From assembly GCA_021199355.1 (NCBI GenBank), contig JAJQIF010000009.1, positions 239,792 through 303,791 on the forward strand: 64,000 nt of DNA. Direction: 5' to 3'. Source of the DNA: Oscillospiraceae bacterium (lineage in GTDB: Bacteria > Bacillota > Clostridia > Oscillospirales > Ruminococcaceae). Shown here in pieces: positions 25,391 to 33,858 of this stretch. The notes beneath the pieces are model-generated. The model saw only the letters and a program-made list of their open reading frames with translations, was not told the DNA's origin and searched no databases. The first letter of the stretch is position 1. Each line of letters begins with the position of its first letter. The translations under genes and the position numbers were made by a program.

Positions 25391-25432
25391 ATTTGCCGTT
25401 CTGATTTGTATTATAATCAGAACGGCAATTTT
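25391..25432 (+). terminator. Terminator after queH
   Basis: A 14-bp stem (TTGCCGTTCTGATT/AATCAGAACGGCAA) then five T. A TATAAT sits in the loop side (25412-25417) with no good -35; it may serve the next gene. Confidence 0.85.
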
Positions 25433-25458
25433 TATTGCAAAATTAAGGAGGAATTACA

Positions 25459-26286
25459 ATGAAAAAATTACTCGCAATGCTTTTAGCAGGACTTCTTCTC
25501 ATCACTTCGATGTCCGTGATGGCTTGGGCGGACGATGAGGAGCCGGTGGGCGATATACTTCCGGGGCTTCGCTTCGATTCTTTGTCCGAGCTGTGGGAGT
25601 ATATCGACTGGCTTGATGAGGACTATGTCTCCCGTGCCGATGAGATGAATTTCAGCGATGGGCTTCTTGAGTATCTTTACTATGATATGGAGGGAATCTA
25701 TTTCCCTGACTGCATAGATATCGGTGAAGTCAGGAGTGTGTATGTTGATCCGAGATATGTGAGCGTTGGAATCAGCCGAGACGATGAGGTTCTATCGCTT
25801 TATTCCTTTGATATAGCCGGAGGCGGTAAGACCTTCACCAAGGAATATATCACTCTGGCTAAGAACAGCGGAGTTGTCACCACTCTCGACAATGGTACAG
25901 AGGTTTATTACTGCCGCTTTATTGGCACCGGAAGCTATGTTTTTGTTCAGGATGGTGTTTACTATCTGCTCACAAACTGGACAAATGGTGACTATGATGA
26001 ATCGCTCCTCGAGTATTGCAATGCCGTTTATCACTCTTTCGGCGAAGCCTATGGTCTCAGCGGTGAGGCTGTTGACGGGAAGGTCAAGCTTTCTTGGGAT
26101 GAGGTTGTCGAGGATTCGACCTATACTGTTTATTGGAAGCGTTCTACGTCCGATGAGTGGAAGGTTGCGGGGACTACTTCTAAGGAGAAGGTCAGCATCA
26201 CCGGGCTTAAATCGGGCGTCAATTACGACTTCAAGATTGAGGCGACCGGTGTTGAGTCGGAAATCGTCACGGTGACCGCCGGTTAA
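25459..26286 (+). CDS. Secreted protein with C-terminal fibronectin type III-like domain
   Basis: 275 residues. A Sec signal peptide (KKLLAMLLAGLLLITSMSVM, cleavage near Ala-Trp-Ala) is followed by an acidic domain of about 170 residues that I do not recognise and, from about 195, a fibronectin III-like beta-sandwich (VKLSWDEVVEDSTYTVYW, ITGLKSGVNYDFKIEATG). No wall anchor or lipobox is visible, so it is probably released or held by binding. AAGGAGG lies 8 bases before the ATG. Single-gene unit; role unknown. Confidence 0.8.
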   Translation: MKKLLAMLLAGLLLITSMSVMAWADDEEPVGDILPGLRFDSLSELWEYIDWLDEDYVSRADEMNFSDGLLEYLYYDMEGIYFPDCIDIGEVRSVYVDPRYVSVGISRDDEVLSLYSFDIAGGGKTFTKEYITLAKNSGVVTTLDNGTEVYYCRFIGTGSYVFVQDGVYYLLTNWTNGDYDESLLEYCNAVYHSFGEAYGLSGEAVDGKVKLSWDEVVEDSTYTVYWKRSTSDEWKVAGTTSKEKVSITGLKSGVNYDFKIEATGVESEIVTVTAG

Positions 26287-26311
26287 TCAAAGAGAGATAA
26301 GAGGAGAAATT

Positions 26312-26347
26312 AAAAATCCCGCCCGGAGTAATTCGGACGGGATTTTT
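26312..26347. terminator. Bidirectional terminator
   Basis: AAAATCCCG.CCG and CGG.CGGGATTTTT stem between convergent genes; T-runs on both strands. Confidence 0.85.
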
Positions 26348-26350
26348 GTA

Positions 26351-27610
26351 TCAGTTCAGCTTTACAAGCTTGACTCCATGCGGATTCACGACTCCCGAAA
26401 CAACGTTCTTGACGTCCTCGGTCGTCTTCCCCCAGATGTCATAAGCCTTTGTCGCACTTATGCCGATGGAATCTAAGGGGACGCTGATTCGGACCGGCTT
26501 CTCGCCTGCATTGAAGAGGGCGAGATAACAGCCGCTTCCGTCAACCCTCGGGGCGAACCACGTTATCGTCTCGCAACCGTCAACGTCCTTCCTCTCGAGC
26601 ATGTGGGCGCAGAAGGTCGTCTTCTCGATTTCGAGGAGCTCGCGGTTGGTGACAAGCGACAGAGTGAAGTCATCAAACCCGTTCATTTCGCCGCCAATCA
26701 TCAGGGGAGAGCGCACCATGCACCAGAGCGACATCATCGTCTTCTGCTCGTCACGGGTGAAGTTCGTACGGTTGTCCTTCGAATAGACCTGATTGATGGG
26801 ACCGATCGGCAACATGTCGCAGTCGGGGAAGTGCCCCGGTCCCGCATGATTGCACCAAGCCTCGGCACGCTCGAACATCGCGTAAAGAAGCTCCCACTTG
26901 TCCCAGAAGTCGTCAGTGATGCGCCACATGTTGGCGTATTTTTTGAGGAACTCCGCCTGCGAAACCTTTGCCGGTCCCGGGGAAAGGCTCAGGACCATCT
27001 CTCTGCCGCTGTTTCTGATAGCGTCAGCGATGAGCATGATTTCGCCCTCGTTGTCGTTGTTGCGGCAGATGTCGTCGACCTTGACGAAGTCAACGCCCCA
27101 CTCGGCATAGAGCCTGAAAATGCTGTTGTAGTAGTCTGCGGCGCCCTTGCAGTCGTACTTGAGCCCGTACATATCCGGGTTCCACTCGCAGACGTCGTTG
27201 TATTCGGCAACCTGTCGGGCGGTGAACTCACTTCCGAGAATCGGGCAGTTTTCGTGAACCGCCTGCCTCGGGATTCCTCTCATAATGTGGATTCCGAACT
27301 TGAGCCCGAGCTCATGGACATATTCCGCCAGCGGCGCAAAGCCCTTGCCACCCTTTGCGGAAGGGAACCGGTTCTCCGCCGGCAAAAGTCTGCCGTATTC
27401 GTCCATAACCAGATCCGCAAACGGCAGATACTCGTGCGTCGTGACCGTCGGCTGATACCACTCGATGTCGACGACGATATACTCCCAACCGTACTCCTTA
27501 AGATTCTTCGCCATATAGTCCGCATTAGCCCGAACGGTCTTCTCGTCAACCGCCGCGCCGTAGCAGTCCCAACTGTTCCAGCCCATCGGCGGATATTTTG
27601 CTGTAATCAT
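26351..27610 (-). CDS. GH27 glycosidase, probable alpha-galactosidase
   Basis: 419 residues without a signal peptide, so cytoplasmic. The start YPPMGWNSWDCYGAAV is the GH27 hallmark. The nucleophile Asp is in DFVKVDDIC, the acid/base Asp in WRITDDFWDKW; AGPGHFPDCDMLPIG is another conserved segment, and a beta-sandwich closes the protein. GH27 members remove terminal alpha-galactose (raffinose, galactomannan), but some act on beta-L-arabinopyranosides; VKVDD deviates slightly from the commoner KYD form, so specificity is open. GGAGG precedes the ATG. Single-gene unit. Confidence 0.9.
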   Translation of the reverse strand: MITAKYPPMGWNSWDCYGAAVDEKTVRANADYMAKNLKEYGWEYIVVDIEWYQPTVTTHEYLPFADLVMDEYGRLLPAENRFPSAKGGKGFAPLAEYVHELGLKFGIHIMRGIPRQAVHENCPILGSEFTARQVAEYNDVCEWNPDMYGLKYDCKGAADYYNSIFRLYAEWGVDFVKVDDICRNNDNEGEIMLIADAIRNSGREMVLSLSPGPAKVSQAEFLKKYANMWRITDDFWDKWELLYAMFERAEAWCNHAGPGHFPDCDMLPIGPINQVYSKDNRTNFTRDEQKTMMSLWCMVRSPLMIGGEMNGFDDFTLSLVTNRELLEIEKTTFCAHMLERKDVDGCETITWFAPRVDGSGCYLALFNAGEKPVRISVPLDSIGISATKAYDIWGKTTEDVKNVVSGVVNPHGVKLVKLN

Positions 27611-27643
27611 AATATTCCTCCAAGTAAAAATGTCTTCGAGGCT

Positions 27644-27672
27644 ATTATAAGTGATTTCCGACCTGATTTCAA
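27644..27672 (-). promoter_or_regulatory. Promoter of the GH27 gene
   Basis: Minus strand: TTGAAA (27672-27667), 17-bp spacer, TATAAT (27649-27644). Confidence 0.85.
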
Positions 27673-27711
27673 CCCGTCCGCAAAAAAATTAAAAATATCT
27701 ATAAAAAGCTA

Positions 27712-27740
27712 TTGACAACCGGGATTAATTATGATACAAT
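27712..27740 (+). promoter_or_regulatory. Promoter of the surface protein gene at 27906
   Basis: TTGACA at 27712-27717, 17-bp spacer, TACAAT at 27735-27740. Start near 27747, leader about 160 nt. Confidence 0.88.
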
Positions 27741-27746
27741 TCTAAC

Positions 27747-27861
27747 GTAGGTTGAGCATCCTGTCGGATACTTAATCGCAAAAATCGATGCGGGGGGGTA
27801 GTACCTTTCGTACGCCCAATTTTCAACCTCCGACACTAAACAGTGCTGTGGGGGATTTTTT
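27747..27861 (+). promoter_or_regulatory. Structured leader RNA with terminator, riboswitch-like
   Basis: Helices seen by eye: closing stem AGGTTGA (27749-27755)/TCAACCT (27823-27829); ATCC-TGTC-GGAT (27758-27769); TCGCA/TGCGG (27776-27793); GGG..GTAC-CTTTC-GTAC.CCC (27796-27817). A terminator follows: CCTCC.ACA (27827-27835) with TGT-GGGGG (27847-27854), then six T (27856-27861). The closing stem and the terminator share 27827-27829, so they exclude each other. I could not match this to a known riboswitch class. Confidence 0.55.
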
Positions 27862-27874
27862 ATACTGTATTTTG

Positions 27875-27899
27875 TCCTCCTTGGCACAACCGAGGAGGA
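27875..27899 (+). promoter_or_regulatory. Hairpin sequestering the ribosome binding site
   Basis: TCCTCCTTGG (27875-27884) pairs with CCGAGGAGGA (27890-27899), 10 bp with one G-T pair and a CACAA loop. The right arm contains the AGGAGG (27893-27898) that serves the GTG at 27906. It should block initiation unless opened; followed by TTTATT, it could also act as a weak second terminator. Confidence 0.7.
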
Positions 27900-27905
27900 T
27901 TTATT

Positions 27906-30900
27906 GTGAAGAAATTGAAAAGGCTTCTAGCTGTCGGGTTATCTGTGTGCATTGTAATGACATTGTTTGTGGCACCTGTAACAGCAAGCGGGCAGGTTTT
28001 TTACAGTTACGATGTAGAAGGCGGTCAACTAAGTTTGGTTGGTGGTTTAGGCTACTTTTACGGAATTAAATACTCAAACGGTGGAACTGGATATGCTGGT
28101 AGCTACGATCCGCAAGGTTTTATTTTATACAGTGCAGATACGACAATCACTAAGGCTGTCATTCCATCAACATATACAGGATATGCAACATCCAGCTCGG
28201 GTGGTGATTATGAAGAAGGAGAAGGTCCGTATATTGAAGATGAACCGATAACCGGTATTCAGGGAATTGCAGGTAGTAATGCAGGTGCTTTTGCTAATTG
28301 CACGCTTTTAACGAGCGTAACAATTCCTTCAACAGTCAAATATATCTACGGCGGTGCCTTTGCAAATTGCACAAGCCTTACGGAAGTTATATTTGAGGAT
28401 AACGATTATTACTGCTATGTTGACGGAGCGATATACACAAAAGACATGACAACTCTCGTCTGCTACATAGACGGCTCAAGAACATCGTTTGTTGTTCCGG
28501 ATGGTGTCACCGAAATCGGAGATTTTGCTTTCGTTGGCGCACCGAGTCTAACAAGCATTACAATTCCTGCAAGTGTAACAAAAATAGGAGTAGGTGCTCT
28601 GACAGGCACTGGTTTGACGTCGGTCACTTTTGAACAAGGCTCACCGTTTACTGCCGAGAATAATCTGATTCTCAGTGCTGATAAGACTAAGGTCATTTCT
28701 TACTATGGAGATGTGAACGGTGTTGCCATTCCGATAAATGTCACTGAAATTTGTGATTACGCGTTTTGGGGTGCTACTGATAATTTAGATGGTGCTTATT
28801 CTGGAGCAAGAAGACGTATTTCTAACATATACTACCAAGGAACAGAAACTCAATGGGCGAATGTTATTGTTGGAGAATCCAATATACCATCATACAGTAG
28901 TCTAAACGTTTATTATTCCACTTATGCTGTGTTTGTTGATGATGTAGAGAATGGAACGGTTATGATACTTGGCAATACGTCAGATGGAATCTATATGGAC
29001 AACTGGGATAACAGCGGGTCCGTTGTAACGTCTTCTGGCATACCTGCCTATGACTTGTTTGTAGAGGAAGGCGCGACTGTTACTATTTCTGCCTATCCCG
29101 ATACCGGATATTCCGTCTTGAACGTTTCCGTTACTGATGATAATGGTAAGGGCATAGATGTCACTCAGGATAGTTCTTATAGTTATTCATTCACAATGCC
29201 TGCCTCTAACGTTAATATCAGCGTAAGCTTCGGACAAGTTGTGATTCACACATTCACGCAGACTGATTCATCAACATTTACTTTCAACTTCTCTGATTAC
29301 CTGACCGATTATTCAGTTGGCGATTACATTGTTATAGGTGCTGTGTTGAGTTCTGATAATTACTTCTCTGGCACGCTTAGTGCGGAGTCTTCCATTGGCA
29401 CGGGACAGAGCACATTTTCTGATAGCTCAGGCACCAATGAGCCTGTAACGGTCTATCTTGGAATACTTTCCGAATATGACTATCCGAATGGTAGCGGACA
29501 GATAGAGCTTTCATCAATTTCGGGTACATATGTCAATGTGGTTGGATTAGTAATGCAGAAAGCAAGAGTTGTGGAATGTACACACGCTAATCTCACCCAT
29601 GTCGAAGCCACAAATGCCACTTGCATCGAGGATGGCAGTGATGAATACTGGTACTGTTCGACCTGCGGCAAGTATTTCTCCGATGAGAATGCGACTACAG
29701 AAATCGAGCTTGAGGATACTGTTGTGGAAGCAACGGGTCATAGCTATGAAGAAACAGTAACCGAGCCGACTTGCACTGAGGGTGGATATACAACTCATAC
29801 CTGCTCGGATTGTGGTGATAGCTACACAGATAGCGAAACCGAAGCTCTCGGACATGATTATTCTTCAGAAATAACAACCGAGCCGACATGCACTGAAACC
29901 GGTGTAATGACTTATACTTGTTCGAGATGTGGTGATAGTTACACCGAGGATATCGAGGCAACCGGACATAGTTATGTGGCGACCGATTCAAGTGCTACCT
30001 GCACCGAAGGCGGTTACACGACATATGTATGCTCTGAATGTGGCGATACATATACGGACAACGCAACGGAACCTCTTGGACACGATTATACTTCCGAAGT
30101 AACAACCGAGCCGACCTGCACGGAAACCGGTATTATGACTTACACTTGCTCAAGGTGTGGTGATTCCTATACAGAAGAAATCGCCGCAACCGGTCACACC
30201 ACCGAAACTCAGAACGCCAAGGATGCTACTTGCACCGAAGTAGGCTACACCGGTGACACGGTCTGCACTGTCTGTGGCGAGACTATAGAATACGGCGAGG
30301 TTATTGCCGCTCTTGGTCACACCGAAGCCGAAGCCGTCAGGGAGAACGAAGTGGCGGCGACTTGCACCGAGGCGGGGTCTTACGAATCTGTCGTATACTG
30401 CTCGGTCTGCGGCGAGGAGCTTTCGAGGGAGACTATAGCAGTTGATGCTACCGGTCACACCAAGGGCACCGCTGTCAGAGAGAACTACGTTGCACCGACT
30501 GCAACAACTGCCGGTTCTTATGATTCTGTGGTTTACTGCACCGTCTGTGGCGAAGAGTTGAGCCGCGAGACTGTCACTGTTCCCGCAACTGGTGTTATGG
30601 TTGACCTTTCAACTATTCTTGCCGACTACACAGCAATCAACAATGCGATTGCTAAGGCGAACGCACTTAATGCAAGCGATTACACCAACTTCTATGAAGT
30701 CACGAATGCTATCAATGCCGTAAACTGGTCTTACAGCGTGCTTCAGCAGTCGGGTGTCAATACAATGGCAACTAAAATCGAGACTGCGATTGCAAACCTG
30801 ATTCCCGCAAACACGGTTTCGGAGGAAGTCAAAATTGACGACCCCGTCGAAGACACCAACACCAAGACCGAAGACGAAGGCGAAACCGTTTCCGAGCCGG

Positions 30901-30998
30901 AGGTTTCAGCCGAAACCAATCCGACAACCGGCGTTGCGCTCTCGCTTGTGCCTCTGGCAATAGCCGCTCTGGCGATTGTCTCCTCAAAGAGAAAGTGA
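27906..30998 (+). CDS. Wall-anchored BspA-like leucine-rich-repeat surface protein
   Basis: 1,030 residues. The start is the GTG at 27906 (AGGAGG 7 bases upstream), which gives a clean signal peptide ending near TASGQ. Order: signal; LRR_5/BspA-type repeats (about 95-330; AFANCTLLTSVTIPSTVKYI); an InlB-B-like repeat (about 340-440); a beta domain; about eight GH...C-T...Y-x-C-x-x-C-G modules (about 555-900); a FIVAR-like segment; NPTTG, hydrophobic stretch and basic tail. The LRR part is AT-rich while the 3' third matches the surrounding base composition, so the gene looks mosaic. Its second half is a paralogue of the protein at 1-1293. Probably an adhesin. Confidence 0.88.
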   Translation: MKKLKRLLAVGLSVCIVMTLFVAPVTASGQVFYSYDVEGGQLSLVGGLGYFYGIKYSNGGTGYAGSYDPQGFILYSADTTITKAVIPSTYTGYATSSSGGDYEEGEGPYIEDEPITGIQGIAGSNAGAFANCTLLTSVTIPSTVKYIYGGAFANCTSLTEVIFEDNDYYCYVDGAIYTKDMTTLVCYIDGSRTSFVVPDGVTEIGDFAFVGAPSLTSITIPASVTKIGVGALTGTGLTSVTFEQGSPFTAENNLILSADKTKVISYYGDVNGVAIPINVTEICDYAFWGATDNLDGAYSGARRRISNIYYQGTETQWANVIVGESNIPSYSSLNVYYSTYAVFVDDVENGTVMILGNTSDGIYMDNWDNSGSVVTSSGIPAYDLFVEEGATVTISAYPDTGYSVLNVSVTDDNGKGIDVTQDSSYSYSFTMPASNVNISVSFGQVVIHTFTQTDSSTFTFNFSDYLTDYSVGDYIVIGAVLSSDNYFSGTLSAESSIGTGQSTFSDSSGTNEPVTVYLGILSEYDYPNGSGQIELSSISGTYVNVVGLVMQKARVVECTHANLTHVEATNATCIEDGSDEYWYCSTCGKYFSDENATTEIELEDTVVEATGHSYEETVTEPTCTEGGYTTHTCSDCGDSYTDSETEALGHDYSSEITTEPTCTETGVMTYTCSRCGDSYTEDIEATGHSYVATDSSATCTEGGYTTYVCSECGDTYTDNATEPLGHDYTSEVTTEPTCTETGIMTYTCSRCGDSYTEEIAATGHTTETQNAKDATCTEVGYTGDTVCTVCGETIEYGEVIAALGHTEAEAVRENEVAATCTEAGSYESVVYCSVCGEELSRETIAVDATGHTKGTAVRENYVAPTATTAGSYDSVVYCTVCGEELSRETVTVPATGVMVDLSTILADYTAINNAIAKANALNASDYTNFYEVTNAINAVNWSYSVLQQSGVNTMATKIETAIANLIPANTVSEEVKIDDPVEDTNTKTEDEGETVSEPEVSAETNPTTGVALSLVPLAIAALAIVSSKRK
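29700..30560 (+). repeat. Internal direct repeats coding for Cys-pair modules
   Basis: Units of about 105-120 bp recur. The most alike pair is near 29870-29970 and 30100-30200 (both encode EPTCTETG, TYTCSRCGDSYTE). They give the tandem protein modules described for the surface gene and could recombine. Confidence 0.75.
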
Positions 30999-31044
30999 CG
31001 CTCTGAAATATTGTGGAGGGCTTACAGCCCGGGTGCAGAATCTG

Positions 31045-31077
31045 AAAAGCTCCCTGCCGAGAGGTGGGGAGCTTTGT
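31045..31077 (+). terminator. Terminator of the surface protein gene
   Basis: AAAGCTCCC/GGGGAGCTTT stem followed by GTTGT; moderate T-tract. Confidence 0.7.
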
Positions 31078-31123
31078 TGTGCCTGAATTTTGCGTTAATT
31101 CCCCGACAACTCGACAATTTTCG

Positions 31124-31152
31124 TTGACAAAGCGCACAAAAAGTATTATAAT
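31124..31152 (+). promoter_or_regulatory. Promoter of the acyltransferase-ligase operon
   Basis: Perfect consensus: TTGACA at 31124-31129, 17-bp spacer, TATAAT at 31147-31152. Confidence 0.9.
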
Positions 31153-31210
31153 TTAGCTGTTGTGTTTACATCTTGGTATACACGAAATTCAAAAGAAAGG
31201 GCTGTGAGCC

Positions 31211-32101
31211 GTGGCAGAAGCTAAAAAAGAAAAGAAGCGCAGGGGAGACCGCAAGGACGCTTGGCTTGTCAGAGACGTCGATTCGATGCACTTCATCATG
31301 CCTTATAACATCCCGGGCAGAACCGCAAACGAAGCCGTCCTGAACGAGACTATTGATATTACCCCGATTGAGGAATATCTCGCAAAGAAGAATTACGAGG
31401 GGATTGAGTTCAAATACACATTCTTCCACGTCATAACGGCCGCAATCGCGAAGACAATCGTTCTTCGCCCGAAGCTCAATTATTTCTTCTCGGGTCACAG
31501 ACTTTGGGAGAAGAAGGACGTCAGTATTTCGTTCACCGCAAAGAAGAAGTTTGCTGATGACGGCGGCGAAGCGCTTGCAACCGTCAAATTCGACAGAACG
31601 GGAACAATCCCCGTCGAGCATGTCCACGACGAAATCCAGAAGTTCGTCACCCACATAAGAAAAGAGGGCAAGAATAACGACATCGGCGACATCATGGACT
31701 CCCTCCAGAAGCTCCCGAGATTCGTCTTCAAGATTGTCATCGCGGCTCTCAACTGGATGGAATATCACGGCTGTTATCCGTCTGTTCTCATGAACGGCGA
31801 CCCGTACTATTCGAGCTGCTTTATCACGAACCTTGGTAGCATCAAGCTCCACGCTTCGTATCATCACCTTGCCGAGTGGGGAACTAACTCTTTGTTCCTT
31901 GTTATCGGCGAGAAGAAGCCGACCGTTTTCGCCAATGCTGACGGCACCATGGAGGTTCACAACGGTATCGACCTCGGCGTCACCATCGACGAGAGAATCG
32001 CCGACGGCTACTATTATTCGCAGTCTATAAAAATTATAAGACACTTGCTGGCTCATCCCGAGCTTTTGGAGCTTCCCATCGAAACTCCGGTTGAATTTTA
32101 A
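31211..32101 (+). CDS. 2-oxoacid dehydrogenase E2/CAT-like acyltransferase domain protein
   Basis: 296 residues, a free-standing catalytic domain with no lipoyl or subunit-binding domain. KYTFFHVITAAIAKTIVLRP and SCFITNLGSIKL match the CAT/E2 fold. In true E2 enzymes the C-terminal motif is HRxxDG with the catalytic His; here it is VTIDERIADG, Glu replacing His, so the usual chemistry is doubtful. GTG start at 31211, AAAGGG upstream. It is followed 11 bp later by an acyl-CoA ligase, suggesting a pathway in which an activated acyl group is passed on, or a non-catalytic partner (inference). Confidence 0.78.
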   Translation: MAEAKKEKKRRGDRKDAWLVRDVDSMHFIMPYNIPGRTANEAVLNETIDITPIEEYLAKKNYEGIEFKYTFFHVITAAIAKTIVLRPKLNYFFSGHRLWEKKDVSISFTAKKKFADDGGEALATVKFDRTGTIPVEHVHDEIQKFVTHIRKEGKNNDIGDIMDSLQKLPRFVFKIVIAALNWMEYHGCYPSVLMNGDPYYSSCFITNLGSIKLHASYHHLAEWGTNSLFLVIGEKKPTVFANADGTMEVHNGIDLGVTIDERIADGYYYSQSIKIIRHLLAHPELLELPIETPVEF

Positions 32102-32112
32102 GGAGGAAAAAT

Positions 32113-33858
32113 ATGGCTACAGAAGTAAAAGCACCTTGGCTTAATAATTACGGAAATGTAAATTTCCATCTCTCATATTACGAGGGCTCAATGTGGGAGA
32201 TGGTTCGCGACGCATCGCACAGATACCCCGACCTGATTGCATATCAGTTCATGGGCAACAAGGTCAAATATCGCGATTTCGAGAAGCAGGTCTACATATG
32301 CGCCAAGGGTCTGAAATCAATTGGCATCAAACCCGGGCAGAGAATCACCATCTGCATGCCCAACTGCCCTCAGGCTGTCATCATGTTCTACGCCATCAAC
32401 GTTGTTGGCGCAATCGCCAACATGATTCACCCTCTCTCGAGTGAAAACGAAATCGCTTTCTTCATCAGTCATTCGAAGAGCGTCTGCACCCTGACCCTTG
32501 ACATGTTCTATCCGAAGTTCGAGGAGATAATGAAGCACACCGAGGTAAAAAACCTCATCATCGCAAGCACCCGTGACGCTCTTGCTTTTCCCGTAACTCT
32601 TGGCTATGACCTTACCGAAGCGAAGAAGATTAAGAAAATCCCAAAGGATGCGCCCGTAATCATCTGGAATGACTTCATGAAGCAGGGCAAATCCTATGTC
32701 GGCGATTATATCGCACATGTTCAGAAGGAAGATCCGGCGGTAATCCTCTATAGCGGCGGAACCACCGGTACGACCAAGGGTATTCTTCTTTCGAACCTAA
32801 ACTTCAACGCACTTTCCAAGCAGCTTATGGAAACCAACCCGATGGCACAGGTCGGCGACAAGATGCTTTCCGTAATGCCCATCTTCCACGGCTTCGGTCT
32901 GGGTGTCACAATCCACGCTATGCTTTCAAACGGCTGTAACTGCATCTTGGTTCCGAGATTCACGGCTGAAACCTACGCCAAGGACATCGTCAAGCACCGT
33001 TGCAATTTCATTGCCGGCGTTCCCACACTCTATGAGGCACTTTTGAGACAGCCTTCGATGGACGGCGCAGACCTAAGTTGCCTCAAGGGCGTATTTTCCG
33101 GCGGAGATTCGCTCTCTGTCGAGCTAAAGAAGCGCTTTGATAAATTCCTTGCCGACCACGGCGCAACCATCAGCGTTCGTGAGGGCTACGGTACCACCGA
33201 GTGCGTTACGGCAAGCTGTCTGACCCCGATTCACCTCTATAAAGAGGGTTCAATCGGTCAGCCGCTCCCGGATAACTACTACAAGATTGTCGATGTTGGC
33301 ACGAATATCGAGGTTCCTTATGGCACCGACGGCAAAATCTGCATTTCGGGACCGACCGTTATGCTCGGCTATCTCGACCAGCCCGAGGAAACAGCAAATA
33401 CATTAAGACTCCACGGCGATGGCAGAATCTGGCTCCACACCGGAGACCTCGGCTATATGGACGAGGAAGGTTTTATCTACTTCAAGCAAAGAATCAAGCG
33501 TATGATTATAACATCCGGCTATAACGTTTATCCCTCTCAGCTCGAGAATGTCCTTGACGGCTACGAAGCTGTTCAGATGAGCTGTGTAATCGGCGTTCCA
33601 GACCCGTACAAGATGCAGAAAATCAAGGCATTCATCATGCTCAAGCCCGGCTATGAACCGAATGAGACCACCAAGGGCTTGATAATGGCGTACTGCAAGA
33701 AGAACATCGCAAAGTATGCTATGCCTTATGATATCGAGTTCAGGGAAACTCTCCCGAAGACCCTTGTCGGCAAGGTAGCTTACCGAATCCTTGAACAGGA
33801 GGAGTATGAAAAGCTCGGCATCACAAAGCCGGAAGAAAAAGAGCCCGTAAAAGTATGA
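32113..33858 (+). CDS. AMP-forming acyl-CoA synthetase / acyl-AMP ligase
   Basis: 581 residues of the ANL superfamily, cytoplasmic. The P-loop-like motif is ILYSGGTTGTTKGI near 215, the adenine motif GYGTTECV near 358, the hinge/ribose motif LHTGDLGYMDEEGF near 445, and the C-terminal Lys in LPKTLVGKVAYR near 555. It activates a carboxylic acid (fatty, aromatic or branched) with ATP, then usually forms the CoA thioester. TAAGGAGG precedes the ATG; the next gene overlaps by 4 bp. The neighbouring acyltransferase-like protein is the likely user of the product. Confidence 0.9.
   Translation: MATEVKAPWLNNYGNVNFHLSYYEGSMWEMVRDASHRYPDLIAYQFMGNKVKYRDFEKQVYICAKGLKSIGIKPGQRITICMPNCPQAVIMFYAINVVGAIANMIHPLSSENEIAFFISHSKSVCTLTLDMFYPKFEEIMKHTEVKNLIIASTRDALAFPVTLGYDLTEAKKIKKIPKDAPVIIWNDFMKQGKSYVGDYIAHVQKEDPAVILYSGGTTGTTKGILLSNLNFNALSKQLMETNPMAQVGDKMLSVMPIFHGFGLGVTIHAMLSNGCNCILVPRFTAETYAKDIVKHRCNFIAGVPTLYEALLRQPSMDGADLSCLKGVFSGGDSLSVELKKRFDKFLADHGATISVREGYGTTECVTASCLTPIHLYKEGSIGQPLPDNYYKIVDVGTNIEVPYGTDGKICISGPTVMLGYLDQPEETANTLRLHGDGRIWLHTGDLGYMDEEGFIYFKQRIKRMIITSGYNVYPSQLENVLDGYEAVQMSCVIGVPDPYKMQKIKAFIMLKPGYEPNETTKGLIMAYCKKNIAKYAMPYDIEFRETLPKTLVGKVAYRILEQEEYEKLGITKPEEKEPVKV

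Noticed and set aside
25393..25417. Promoter inside the terminator after queH
   Set aside because: TATAAT is present but the spacing to TTGCCG is only 13 bp and no other -35 fits; kept only as a note on the terminator.
26603..27715. 370-codon open frame on the plus strand
   Set aside because: Antisense shadow of the GH27 gene; runs into its promoter; composition (Val/Arg/Asp-rich) is that of a mirrored frame.
27747..27830. c-di-GMP-I riboswitch
   Set aside because: The conserved GEMM core and GNRA tetraloop/receptor were looked for and not found.
29700..30560. CRISPR-like repeats
   Set aside because: The repeats are in frame, coding, variable in length and have no unique spacers.
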